Shown here: in pieces, positions 1 to 8,758 of the stretch
How positions within the stretch are numbered: position 1 is the first letter of the stretch
Layout: the number at the start of each line of letters is the position of its first letter
NCBI RefSeq assembly: GCF_001429395.1
Contig: NZ_LMJT01000015.1
Span: 21,154-85,153 of the forward strand
From: Allobosea sp. Root381
Lineage (GTDB): Bacteria > Pseudomonadota > Alphaproteobacteria > Rhizobiales > Beijerinckiaceae
Direction: 5' to 3'
DNA length: 64,000 nt
The notes under the pieces: generated by a model
Told to the model about the DNA's origin: nothing
The model's input: the letters and a program-made list of their open reading frames with translations, nothing else
Database searches by the model: none
Made by a program: the position numbers and the translations under genes

Positions 1-24
1 CGAGATGACCGCAGGGCGATATCG

Positions 25-1449
25 TTAGCGAACAGGCATCACCCGGCGCCGCGGATCCAAATCCACGATCGCACCTTGATCGCGAAGTGTAGCCTGCAGT
101 GTATCGATGCCGACGGCGGCCGGCGCCTCGTCACCCGCCGTCGCCAGAGCAGCAAGCGTGCCGGCCGCATGCCCGGTCACCATGCACACGGCCTGGCCGC
201 GGATTGAACCGGCGGCCTCATGCGTCGCCGAGATCGACCGTCCCGCAACGACGAGATTCTCGATCCCTACAGGAATGAGGCAGCGCACCGGGATGCCGTA
301 TGACCGGGGCAGCGAATAATAGGTGATTCCCGTCCCCTCGACGTTGCGGTTCATGACGAGCGTGCCGGGCTTGACGTCGTGGATGTCGAGCGGATAGGCG
401 CCGCGCCCGATCTGGTCCTCGAAATCCGATCCCGCCAGCACGTCGTCGGCGGTGAGCGTGTAGTTCCCTTCGATATGGCGCGTCTCGCGAATGCCGACCT
501 GGTAGGAGCTCGCAAGCAGGCGCGCGCGCTCAAAGCCGGGCACGTATTTGCGCAGGAACCGCGTGACCTGGGCGACCTGGCGCTGCGTCTCGATTTCGGC
601 GCGCGTCAGGTCGTCGGGGTCCGTGCCGTCGATCCCATGAACGCGCGTGGCATTGATACCGACCTCGCTGCGCCCGGGCAGCGTGTAGATCGTCAGCCAC
701 TCGACCGGGACATCCCACTCCCCCGCGGCTCTGGCTTGCGAGATCAACGCGTTGAAGCCGACGATCTGGGCTGCCGGGGTCGAGCGCAGATGCTCGATCG
801 TGTGCTTGCTTCCCGAAAAACCTTCGGCGTCGCATATGTCGTGGGGGTTGGCTTCGAGGTAATCCAGGGTGGCGGCGACATCGACGCTCCCGAGCCTGAA
901 GATGGCGGAGACCGGCTGCGTCGCGGAATCGAGCGGACGCCCCTTGGTGAAGCGTCCCCCGGCGCGCGCGACCAGGTCGGCATCGCCGGAGCAATCGACG
1001 AATGTGCGACCGGGAATGATCTCCAGGCCTGCCTTGTTGGCGACGGTGACCGCACAGATCCGGTCGCCGTCCTTCAGGACATCGACCACGAAGCTGTGCA
1101 GGAGGAAGTTCACGCCGGCTTCCGCCGCCATGTCGAGCAGGGTCAGCTTGAGCGCTTCGGGATCCTGGCCGGTGATCGAGCCGAGCAGGGAATCGATGCT
1201 GGTGCGCGTTCCCCCGTCGATGGCGGCAAGGCGCTCGAAAAGCTCGCCACCGATCCCGCCGAGCGCGACGTATCCCTCATTGTCGGCCGCACCCAGCAGG
1301 GACTGGCCGAGCGTCAGGACGCCACCGATGGTGCCGTACTGCTCGACGACCAGCGTGCGAGCGCCGGTGCGCGCCGCCGCGATGGCGGCGATCGCTCCGG
1401 CGGTCCCGCCGCCCACGACGACGACGTCGAATTCCTTGCGCATGCGCAT
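25..1449 (-). CDS. FAD-dependent oxidoreductase
   Basis: Predicted FAD-binding oxidoreductase of about 474 residues. The N-terminus has a Rossmann dinucleotide motif (VVVGGGTAGAIAA, residues about 8-20) followed by an acidic residue at the end of the second strand (VVEQ), as in the FAD_oxidored family. A second conserved block near residues 390-430 (NLVVAGRSISATHEAAGSIR) is typical of the C-terminal FAD contact. The start was set at the first of two close ATGs just before the Rossmann fold; the open frame runs further upstream but that stretch overlaps the permease gene in another frame. It is the last visible gene of an operon read leftwards from the ABC transporter genes, which suggests it oxidises the imported compound or a product of it. 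The substrate cannot be read from the sequence. Confidence 0.88.
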   Translation of the reverse strand: MRMRKEFDVVVVGGGTAGAIAAIAAARTGARTLVVEQYGTIGGVLTLGQSLLGAADNEGYVALGGIGGELFERLAAIDGGTRTSIDSLLGSITGQDPEALKLTLLDMAAEAGVNFLLHSFVVDVLKDGDRICAVTVANKAGLEIIPGRTFVDCSGDADLVARAGGRFTKGRPLDSATQPVSAIFRLGSVDVAATLDYLEANPHDICDAEGFSGSKHTIEHLRSTPAAQIVGFNALISQARAAGEWDVPVEWLTIYTLPGRSEVGINATRVHGIDGTDPDDLTRAEIETQRQVAQVTRFLRKYVPGFERARLLASSYQVGIRETRHIEGNYTLTADDVLAGSDFEDQIGRGAYPLDIHDVKPGTLVMNRNVEGTGITYYSLPRSYGIPVRCLIPVGIENLVVAGRSISATHEAAGSIRGQAVCMVTGHAAGTLAALATAGDEAPAAVGIDTLQATLRDQGAIVDLDPRRRVMPVR

Positions 1450-1475
1450 CGCGGCTCTCCCAATCTGGTGTTGTG

Positions 1476-2318
1476 TCACAGCCCGGTTGTCGCGCCGGCC
1501 GTCAGGCCGCGCACGAAATGCCGCTGCAACAGAAGGAAAAGGATCAGGACGGGCAGCGTCGTGAGAACCGCTGCCGCAGTGAGCGGCCCCCATTGGACCC
1601 CGTAATCCGTCATGAAGAAATGAAGTGCGACCGGTGCCGTCCGCATGCCCTCGGACGAGGTCAGGACGAGCGCGAGGAGAACCTCGTTCCAGGCGCCGAT
1701 GAAGGCGAGAAGGCTGACGGTCACCAGGCCCGGCTTCGCGGCCGGAAGCACGACGCGATAGAGGGCGCCTAGGCGGCCTGTCCCGTCGATAAGCGCCGCC
1801 TCGTCGAGCTGTACCGGGATCGAGCGAAAATAGCCCTGCAGGAACCAGATCGCCAGCGGCGCGATGAAGGCGCTGTTGGCGAGCACCAGGATCACATAGG
1901 TGTCCAGGAGACCGAGCCGGCTTCCGAAAAAGTAGAGCGGAACGACGGCCGACAGCTCTCCCAAGGCCATGCCGCAGAGAATGGCGAAGAGGAGCAGGTT
2001 TTTGCCGCGGAACTCGTAGCGTGCGACGACATAGCCGGCGTGGATGGACACGAACAGGACGACGGCGATGCTGCAGAAAGCCACGATCGCGCTGTTCAGC
2101 ATGAACCGGCCGAAGCCACCCCGCAGCACGGCGACGTAGTTGTCGAGCGATAGGGGCCATGGAAGAAACGTGCCGGCGTTCGGAGCCCCAGGGGCCTGCA
2201 GGGAGGTGGTCAGTGCCAGCGCGAAGGGAAGCAGCATGGCCGCGCCGACGCAGAACATGAAGGCCGCCCGGGCTGCGGCCGCACTACGCGCCGTGGCGTC
2301 ATGACGCGACGTTGTCAT
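1476..2318 (-). CDS. ABC sugar transporter permease, MalG/UgpE type
   Basis: Inner-membrane permease of a carbohydrate-type (CUT1) ABC importer, 280 residues, the usual size for this subfamily. Hydrophobic segments start near residues 18, 72, 108, 140 and 200. The EAA loop that docks the ATPase is clear at about residues 172-197 (DEAALIDGTGRLGALYRVVL). Its ATG overlaps the stop of the partner permease by four bases (ATGA), so the two are translationally coupled. The ATPase of the importer is not in the window; it may lie beyond the left edge or be shared with another system. Confidence 0.93.
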   Translation of the reverse strand: MTTSRHDATARSAAAARAAFMFCVGAAMLLPFALALTTSLQAPGAPNAGTFLPWPLSLDNYVAVLRGGFGRFMLNSAIVAFCSIAVVLFVSIHAGYVVARYEFRGKNLLLFAILCGMALGELSAVVPLYFFGSRLGLLDTYVILVLANSAFIAPLAIWFLQGYFRSIPVQLDEAALIDGTGRLGALYRVVLPAAKPGLVTVSLLAFIGAWNEVLLALVLTSSEGMRTAPVALHFFMTDYGVQWGPLTAAAVLTTLPVLILFLLLQRHFVRGLTAGATTGL

Positions 2319-3217
2319 GACTGTGCTCCGGCCTTCACCAGGCGAAAGTACAGGGCGGCGAGGAGCAGCTCGATCGCGATCAGGAATACGGTCAGCGTGG
2401 CTGCCAGCGCGATATCGAAGTTCTCGAAACCCTCGCGGTAGAGACGGATGCTGAGCAGCTCCGTGGCATGCAGCGGGCCGCCGCCGGTGAGGACGAGCGG
2501 CAGGACGGCTACGTTGAAGAAGCTGATCATCAGGGTGACGATGCAGACCATCGAGATCGGCCGCAGCATCGGAATGATCACATAGCGGATCTGCTGCAGC
2601 TTCGTCGCGCCGTCGACTTCGGCCGCCTCGTCGACCTCCTTCGGTATCGCGGCGAGCCCAGCCAGCAGCATCAGCATCGCGAAGCCGGTCGCGCGCCAGG
2701 CGTTGATCACCGTCAATGTCGGCAGCGCCTGCTCGAGGCTGATGAACGGGTTGACGGGCGGCAATCCCACTGAGCGCAGCAGATCGTTCAACGGGCTGAA
2801 CTCACCGCCGAGCAAGAGCTTCCACATCAGCGCCAGCACGACCTGGTTGGTAACCCAGGGGACAAGAACGATGGCGCGGAGCACCGCCGTGCCCCAGCTC
2901 TGGCGGCGCAGCGCGAGCGCCAGTGTCAGGCCGAAGGTCCAGCACAGCGCCACGCCGACGATGACGAACACCGCGGTGTTCCAGAGGTTCTCGAGGAAGC
3001 GCTCGTCCTGGAACAGGAAAACGTAGTTGGCCGCTCCGACGAAGCGGACCATCTCGTAGACGTTGGTCGAGAAAAGGCTGTACTGGACGACGAAGATCAC
3101 CGGGTAAAGCGTCGCGAACAGCACCAGCAGAAGGCCCGGTGCCATCAGCGCATAGGGAAACAGGTCGATCTTCGCGCGATGCGGCGATCGGCGCGCTCGG
3201 GTGTCAGTCAAGGTCAT
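2315..3217 (-). CDS. ABC sugar transporter permease, MalF/UgpA type
   Basis: Second permease of the carbohydrate-type ABC importer, about 300 residues. The start was set at the ATG giving MTLTDTRARR, which leaves a short cytoplasmic tail before the first membrane segment (ALMAPGLLLVLFATLYPVIF); an upstream extension in the same frame overlaps the binding-protein gene and does not look like protein. The EAA loop is present (DEAAEVDGATKLQQIRYVII). It follows the binding-protein gene by about 50 bases and overlaps the next permease by four bases. The substrate is probably a sugar or sugar derivative, by family only. Confidence 0.93.
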   Translation of the reverse strand: MTLTDTRARRSPHRAKIDLFPYALMAPGLLLVLFATLYPVIFVVQYSLFSTNVYEMVRFVGAANYVFLFQDERFLENLWNTAVFVIVGVALCWTFGLTLALALRRQSWGTAVLRAIVLVPWVTNQVVLALMWKLLLGGEFSPLNDLLRSVGLPPVNPFISLEQALPTLTVINAWRATGFAMLMLLAGLAAIPKEVDEAAEVDGATKLQQIRYVIIPMLRPISMVCIVTLMISFFNVAVLPLVLTGGGPLHATELLSIRLYREGFENFDIALAATLTVFLIAIELLLAALYFRLVKAGAQS

Positions 3218-3267
3218 GTCGAGCCATCGGCCAGCGCCATCGACGCTGGCCGTCTCTGCTGGAGGGC

Positions 3268-4581
3268 TTACTGCTGCTGCGCCACGCGATCGTAGCCGGC
3301 CGCTGCGCGCCGCAGGACCGCCGCAATGTCGCTGTTCGGCTTCAGGATCACTTCGTGCAGCGCATCGACCATGGCTTCGGTCAGCCGGCTCGCGGTCGGC
3401 ACGTTGATCATCGGTTCGCTGTTCGCAGCGGTGTAATCGAGCCACCACTGCAGATAGGCCGCTTCGGGAGTCTTGAAATAGGGATCGCCGGCGGCGCTGC
3501 GGCGGGATGGCAGCGCTCCCGCGATGCGGGCATTGGCGGCCTGCACCTCCGGCCGCAGATAGAACTGGATGTACTGCCAGGCGGCGTCGGGGGTCTTCGC
3601 GCCCTTGGGAATGCCCATCGACCAGCCGGTAAGGGGCGTCGGAGACGGCTTGGCCGGGTCGTCGGATGGGATTTCGACCAGCAGGATATTGTCTGCACCG
3701 ACTGCGCGCGCATGGTCGCGATAGCGATGCGAGCCGTCGATGAACATCGCGAGCTTGCCGGTGCGGAAGGCGTCGGTCTGGTCTTCCCAGCTCATGTTGA
3801 CGACATCGGGCGGCGTGATCTTGTGCACGTGCACGCAGTCCGACAGGAACTTGTAGGCGCGCACGGCCGCGTCGTCGGTGAAGGTCGCCTTCCCGTCATC
3901 GCCCAGGATGCGGCCGCCGCGCCCATGGATGTGCGGCTGCAGATAGACGGCATGGACGAGCTGCTGCTTGCCGCCGAAGAAGCCATATCCCCAGCGCCCG
4001 TCGCCGCTGACCTTCTTGCCGAATTCGACGACGTCGCTCCAGGTCCTGGGCGGTTTCATCCCTGCGCGTTCCAGCCAGTCCTTTCGCACGAAGAGCGCAT
4101 GCGAAATGGTCTCGAGCTGCATCGTCGTCTTCTGGCCGTTCGTCAGCAGAGCCGGCGAATAATCGATCAGGAAATCCTTGCGCTGCTCGGCGTCGAACGC
4201 CTTCTCGATATAGGCGTCGAGCGGGCTCAAGGCCCCGGCCTTCGACACCATCGGGATGGACTCCCACCCGACACGAGTGACATCCGGTTGGGTGTTGGCC
4301 TGAACCGCCGTGACGAGCCGGCGTGCCAGTTCCGCGAAGGGATAGATCTCGAAAGCGACGTTGATACCCGTCTCTTTACGGAACGCTTCTTCATGCAGCT
4401 TGATCGCCTGCTCGCGGACCGATTTACCTTCGGGACTCAGGAACGACCAATGGACGATGGGCTGACCGTCGAACGGCTTGCCTTGCGCCTGGGCCCGGCC
4501 GGCGCCCGGCAGCAGGAACGATGAGGCCAAAGCGGCACTGCCCGCCAGTACGGCGCGGCGGGTCTCGATAAAACTGCTCAT
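3268..4581 (-). CDS. ABC transporter extracellular solute-binding protein (family 1), Tat-type signal
   Basis: Periplasmic solute-binding protein of a CUT1 importer, 437 residues from the chosen ATG. The N-terminus carries a twin-arginine type signal (IETRRAVLAGSAALASSFLL) ending near GRAQA, so export may be through Tat, or Sec if the motif is not used. The start was chosen because GGTGGAGG lies about eight bases upstream; a GTG five codons earlier is inside that ribosome-binding site. The mature part has the pattern of family 1 binding proteins (VHWSFLSPEGKSV near the start, GWSMGIPKGAKTPDAAWQYI late). First gene of the transporter operon, divergent from the LacI regulator. Confidence 0.93.
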   Translation of the reverse strand: MSSFIETRRAVLAGSAALASSFLLPGAGRAQAQGKPFDGQPIVHWSFLSPEGKSVREQAIKLHEEAFRKETGINVAFEIYPFAELARRLVTAVQANTQPDVTRVGWESIPMVSKAGALSPLDAYIEKAFDAEQRKDFLIDYSPALLTNGQKTTMQLETISHALFVRKDWLERAGMKPPRTWSDVVEFGKKVSGDGRWGYGFFGGKQQLVHAVYLQPHIHGRGGRILGDDGKATFTDDAAVRAYKFLSDCVHVHKITPPDVVNMSWEDQTDAFRTGKLAMFIDGSHRYRDHARAVGADNILLVEIPSDDPAKPSPTPLTGWSMGIPKGAKTPDAAWQYIQFYLRPEVQAANARIAGALPSRRSAAGDPYFKTPEAAYLQWWLDYTAANSEPMINVPTASRLTEAMVDALHEVILKPNSDIAAVLRRAAAGYDRVAQQQ

Positions 4582-4660
4582 CCTGAAGACCTCCACCCTG
4601 AAAGTCGTGACCGTTGTCCGGTTCTCTGTCGAAGCGACTGGTGCACCATTTCATGATGCC

Positions 4661-4676
4661 ATGTTAACGTCAACAT
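4661..4676. promoter_or_regulatory. LacI-family operator candidate
   Basis: The sequence ATGTTAACGTCAACAT is a near-perfect palindrome with a central CG step, the signature of operators bound by LacI/GalR regulators. Only one pair of positions fails to match. It lies in the intergenic region between the binding-protein gene (start 4581) and the LacI-type regulator (start about 4777), 80 bases from the former. It is probably the site through which the regulator controls both the transporter operon and itself. Confidence 0.6.
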
Positions 4677-4776
4677 TATTACAGGGAGCATCCGTTTGCT
4701 AGCGGCGGCGCGGTTGCGCGCCCGCGCCCAGATGGTACGAACATGCTTCGCACCTTCCAGCCTGCAGGATCGAGAC

Positions 4777-5799
4777 GTGCCCCGTCCAGCTACGATCGAC
4801 GAAGTCGCCAAGCTTGCCGGCGTCTCGAGCATGACGGTGAGCCGCGTGGTCAACGCCAGCCCGAGGGTGCGCGAGGAAACGCGCAGCCGCGTGCTTTCGG
4901 CGATGGCGGAGCTTGAATATCGGCCCAATGCCATCGCTCAGGGCATGCGCAGCAGCACAACGCGAACGGTCGGGTTCCTGCTGCCGGACCTGACGAATCC
5001 CCTGAACGCCATGATCGCGCAATCCGTCGAGGCAAGTCTTGCGGCCGCGGGCTTTCGCATGCTCGTGGCCAGCACCCGCTTCGACATCGACAAGGAAGCG
5101 CACTACCTGGAGCAGTTCCAGGCGAACGTCGTCGACGGGATCATTGCGCTGCTGTCGGACGAGACGTCTGAGGTGATCGCACGGGCGATCGAAAAATCCC
5201 GCGTGCCTGTCGTCGTGATCGATCGCGACCTTCCGGTGCCGGTGGATGCCGTCTTGTGCGAGCATGAGCAGGTCATGAGCGAACTCGTGACGCATCTGGT
5301 CGGCCTCGGCCATCGGCGGATCGGGCTGTTGAACGGCCCGATGACGATCAGGCCGGCACGCCGACGACTCGACGCATTCTGCTCCACCGCGCTGAAACTG
5401 GGTGTAGACGATCCGCTTCGCTACAGCCGCGCCCCGCCGCCGACGATCGAGGAGGGCTTTCGCGCCGCGATGGAGCTGATGACCGCAACACCCCGGCCCA
5501 CCGCTTTGATCGTATGTTCAAACCAGAACATGTTCGGCGCACTTCGGGCCATCCGCGATCTCGGCCTTCGTATCCCCGGCGACCTGTCCTTCGTTGGAGC
5601 TGATGAGAACATGTCATCGGCCCTGCTCGACCCGCCACTGACCGTCATCGATCGCGATATCGGATCGATGGGAGAGGCAGCCGCTCGGCTCCTCATGGAT
5701 CGGCTTGAATCACCGCACCGCAGGCCAGGCGCTCAAGTAACGATACCGTCGCAGCTAATTCTAAGAAGTTCGTGCGGACCGGCTCATCGAACCGACTGA
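4777..5799 (+). CDS. LacI-family transcriptional regulator
   Basis: Sugar-responsive repressor of the LacI/GalR family. The helix-turn-helix is at the extreme N-terminus (ATIDEVAKLAGVSSMTVSRV) followed by the hinge helix region (YRPNAIAQGMRSS), then a periplasmic-binding-protein-like effector domain. The start is uncertain: GTG at 4777 puts the helix-turn-helix at the usual distance from the N-terminus and has AGGA about six bases upstream; an in-frame ATG at 4732 would add 15 residues not typical of the family. It diverges from the ABC transporter operon and a LacI-type palindrome lies between them, so it most likely controls that operon. Confidence 0.92.
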   Translation: MPRPATIDEVAKLAGVSSMTVSRVVNASPRVREETRSRVLSAMAELEYRPNAIAQGMRSSTTRTVGFLLPDLTNPLNAMIAQSVEASLAAAGFRMLVASTRFDIDKEAHYLEQFQANVVDGIIALLSDETSEVIARAIEKSRVPVVVIDRDLPVPVDAVLCEHEQVMSELVTHLVGLGHRRIGLLNGPMTIRPARRRLDAFCSTALKLGVDDPLRYSRAPPPTIEEGFRAAMELMTATPRPTALIVCSNQNMFGALRAIRDLGLRIPGDLSFVGADENMSSALLDPPLTVIDRDIGSMGEAAARLLMDRLESPHRRPGAQVTIPSQLILRSSCGPAHRTD

Positions 5800-6077
5800 T
5801 CCTCAGCTGGCTAGGCCGCCGCCGAAGCCGCGCGACTTCTGGGCGATCCGGACACGGCTGCAGCACGACCGGCGCGTGACGAGCAGCGAGCGGAACGCCC
5901 CTTATGGAATCCAGTTGTGGCCGTGCGCCGCTGACACTTACCGGAAGCGAAGGCGCTTTAGCGCCGCCTAAGCCCGCAAGGTCGCTGGAATGGACGGATG
6001 TCCGCTCATTGGTGCAGCTTAAAGTTCCGCTGTTGGCGGGAGTATCCTTGTGCTGGAGCAGTACTGCCGCCGGGCAT

Positions 6078-7259
6078 CTAGCTGGATGTACAAAGCCGGT
6101 TTTCGTTTTGCGCCTCGCTCTTGCGCCGAACGCTGACAAGAACGGCAGCCAGGCCAACCGCCGAAGTCGCCGCGCCCGCCACAGCCACCATCGGATATCC
6201 CAGCCCTGCCGCGATAACGCCGCCTCCCAGCGCAGCCCCGAAGGCGTTACCGAGATTGAACGCCCCGATGTTCACGGCCGAAGCCAGGTTGGGCGCGTCG
6301 GCTGCGGCAGTCATCACTCGAACCTGCAGCGGCGGAACGAGCGCAAAGCTCGCGATACCCCACAGGAAGATCAGCACCGCGCTTGCGGCGGCGTGGCCCA
6401 TCGCCAGGGCAAACGCGACCAGCACAGCCGAGAGGGACGCCAGCGTCACGATCAGCGTACGGTCGACCGAGCGGTCAGCGAAGCGTCCGCCCAGCCAGTT
6501 GCCGACCGTCAGCCCGGCGCCATAAGTGAAGAGCATCGCGGTCACGAAAGCTGACGAGGCCCGCGTTGCCTCCTGCAGGATCGGCGCGATGTAGGTGAAG
6601 ACGGTGAACATCGCGCTGGATGCGATCACGGTGAGCGCCAGCGCGCCGAGGACTGGCCCTCGCGTTAGTGCTCGCAGTTCGGCCTTGGCGTCGCCTCCCA
6701 CCGGAGCGGGGAGCGCGGGCAAGGTAAGGCGTAGCGCGGCCATCGTCGCCAGGCCAAGCGCCGCGATGCCCCAGAACGAGGCGCGCCAGCCGAGATGCTC
6801 GCCCGCCCACGTGGCGATCGGTACGCCGACGACATTGGCGATGGTCAGACCCATGAACATCGCCGCGACCGCGCCCGCCTGGCGCTGCGGCGGCACGAGG
6901 CTCGCAGCGACGATCGAGCCGACACCAAAGAAGGCGCCATGGTTGAAGGAGGTCAGGATGCGCGCGCCGAGCAGCATCGCGTAGCTGTCCGAGACCGCCG
7001 AGAGCAGATTGCCGAGCGTAAAGATACCGGCGAGGCCGATCAGCAGCATGCGGCGCGGCACCCGTCCGGTCGTTAGCGTCATCAGCGGCGCGCCGATCAT
7101 CACGCCCAGCGCGTAGGCACTGATCAACAGGCCCGCGCTCGGGATAGAGACGCCGAGATCGGCGGCGATGATCGGCAGCAGCCCCATCGGTGCGAACTCG
7201 GTCACACCAATGCCGAAAGCGCCTATGGACAGCGCGATCAATCCGGGATTGAGCTTCAT
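6078..7259 (-). CDS. MFS transporter, AraJ/sugar-efflux type
   Basis: Major facilitator superfamily exporter of 393 residues with about twelve hydrophobic segments. The N-terminus (ALSIGAFGIGVTEFAPMGLL) and the loop 2-3 region (GAPLMTLTTGRVPRRMLLIG) match the DHA1 AraJ/YdhP-like exporters. It starts 11 bases after the stop of the broken aldo/keto reductase gene, so they probably share a promoter facing the LysR gene at 7709. The exported substrate is unknown. The 278 bases between its end and the LacI gene (5800-6077) hold no gene that I can support. Confidence 0.92.
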   Translation of the reverse strand: MKLNPGLIALSIGAFGIGVTEFAPMGLLPIIAADLGVSIPSAGLLISAYALGVMIGAPLMTLTTGRVPRRMLLIGLAGIFTLGNLLSAVSDSYAMLLGARILTSFNHGAFFGVGSIVAASLVPPQRQAGAVAAMFMGLTIANVVGVPIATWAGEHLGWRASFWGIAALGLATMAALRLTLPALPAPVGGDAKAELRALTRGPVLGALALTVIASSAMFTVFTYIAPILQEATRASSAFVTAMLFTYGAGLTVGNWLGGRFADRSVDRTLIVTLASLSAVLVAFALAMGHAAASAVLIFLWGIASFALVPPLQVRVMTAAADAPNLASAVNIGAFNLGNAFGAALGGGVIAAGLGYPMVAVAGAATSAVGLAAVLVSVRRKSEAQNENRLCTSS

Positions 7260-7270
7260 GATGACATTCC

Positions 7271-7609
7271 TCAGACCGGCGCCGGCGCGAGGCGGGCAAA
7301 ACCCGCCTGCTCGCGGTCGGGCGTGTGGGGATAGGGCGGCAGGAACGCGTTCGCCGCAGCGAGCGCGATGATCTGGGCCGGCGTTAGCGGCCAGGCTCGC
7401 GCGCCCTTGATCTGGCGCAGCTGATCCTCGTTGCGTGCGCCGACGATGACAGAGGAGATGGTCGGCCGCCCAAGCAGCCAGTTGACGGCAATCTGCGGGA
7501 CGTTGTGGCCTGTGTCGGCAGTCACGGCCTCGAGGGCTTCGATCACGCAGTTATGCTCGCTCTCGACGGGCGGGCGCAGGCCCGGCGATCCCGGTTGACG
7601 GTATTCCAT
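7271..7609 (-). pseudogene. aldo/keto reductase, internally deleted
   Basis: The first eleven residues (MEYRQPGSPGL) are the usual N-terminus of an aldo/keto reductase (strand with pattern MEYRxLGxSGL). The frame then passes directly into the C-terminal part: VPQIAVNWLLGRPTISSVIV, GARNEDQLRQ and the tail YPHTPDREQAGFARL, all characteristic of the family. About 200 or more residues containing the catalytic Asp-Tyr-Lys-His set are missing, without loss of frame. The product of about 112 residues cannot be an active reductase. Start at the ATG at 7609. Its neighbours (MFS exporter behind, LysR regulator divergent) are the usual company of intact versions. Confidence 0.75.
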
Positions 7610-7708
7610 ATTTCGCTCGCCTGTTGATATTCTGGCGCATAGATAGATCCGGTAGATGCCCGGGATTAGCCGCTCTCTTCGGGCAGGATATTTGCGATAG
7701 GAGCAAAG

Positions 7709-8602
7709 ATGCTGGTCGGAGCGGATCGAGCGCATTCACTTGCGATGTTTGCTGCGGTCGTGGACGAAGGCAGCTTCTCTGCCGCTGCCCGCCTGCTGAA
7801 CCTCAGCCCTTCGGCGGTGAGCCGGACGATCGACAGGATCGAGGCACGCCTCGGCGTCCGGCTGCTCCTTCGTTCCACCCGTTCCCTGACCGTTACCGCG
7901 GAAGGACAGGCCTATCTGCAGGCGGCGCGGCGAATCCTTGTGGACCTCGACGATGCGGAGCAGCAAATCGCCGATCAGGGGGCGCCACGCGGACGTTTGC
8001 GCGTTAGCGCGGCATTGTCGCATGGGCGACTATGCGTGGTTCCTTTGCTAGGCGAGTTTGCGGCCCTCTATCCGCATATCCTTGTCGACATTTCGCTGAC
8101 GGACACGCTCACCGACATCGCGGGCGGGCAAGCCGATGTCGCAATCCGTTTCGGGCCGCTGGCGGACAGTACCTTGACCGCGCGCAAGCTGGGAGAGACG
8201 CGCCGCGTCATCGTCGCGTCGCCAGATTATCTCGCTCGCCACGGCACGCCACAGGCCCCTGAAGACCTGCTCCGGCACAACTGCCTCAACTTCAACTTCC
8301 GACGCGCTGAGCCCGTCTGGCCTTTCAGCCGGGACGGCCGCGACTTCGCAATGTCCGTCAGGGGTAATATCGAGGCGAATAACGGCGAGACTCTCGGGCA
8401 ACTCGCGGCGAACGGGGTCGGCATAGCGCGTGTCGGAGCCTTCAGCGTCACCCGGGAAGTCGCGGATGGGGCGCTCGCGCCGATCCTCGAGAAATTCAAT
8501 CCCGGAGATGTCGAGCCCATCCACGCGGTCTTCGTCGGCGGCGTTAGCGTGCCTGCGCGGGTCCGGGCCTTCGTCGACTTCCTGGCATCGCGCCTGCGAT
8601 GA
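7709..8602 (+). CDS. LysR-family transcriptional regulator
   Basis: LysR-type regulator of 297 residues. The winged helix-turn-helix is at residues about 10-70 (FAAVVDEGSFSAAARLLNLS, then SAVSRTIDRIEARLGVRLLL), followed by the linker helix and the two-lobed co-inducer domain. It diverges from the aldo/keto reductase remnant and MFS exporter, the usual arrangement for LysR control of neighbours. The start is the ATG giving MLVGADRAHS; a later in-frame ATG at about residue 13 would cut into the first helix and is less likely. Confidence 0.93.
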   Translation: MLVGADRAHSLAMFAAVVDEGSFSAAARLLNLSPSAVSRTIDRIEARLGVRLLLRSTRSLTVTAEGQAYLQAARRILVDLDDAEQQIADQGAPRGRLRVSAALSHGRLCVVPLLGEFAALYPHILVDISLTDTLTDIAGGQADVAIRFGPLADSTLTARKLGETRRVIVASPDYLARHGTPQAPEDLLRHNCLNFNFRRAEPVWPFSRDGRDFAMSVRGNIEANNGETLGQLAANGVGIARVGAFSVTREVADGALAPILEKFNPGDVEPIHAVFVGGVSVPARVRAFVDFLASRLR

Positions 8603-8758
8603 ACCGCCCCGCTGGCGGACGGCGTGTCGGAGGCCCCATAAATTGCCGGTCACGCCCCAGCATGGGTGTCGTGGCTGCTCGAAGTTGCCGCATCGGAGGC
8701 GGGCGGTTTGACGATCGCGGCTCGCCCACATTGTTTCCTCTACCACTTCTACGCAGCG

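Noticed and set aside
379..1605. Plus-strand frame of 408 codons opposite the FAD oxidoreductase
   Set aside because: No domain character, and the minus strand has a Rossmann motif with operon context.
5800..6077. Short frames between the LacI and MFS genes
   Set aside because: No ribosome-binding sites and no family character; treated as non-coding.
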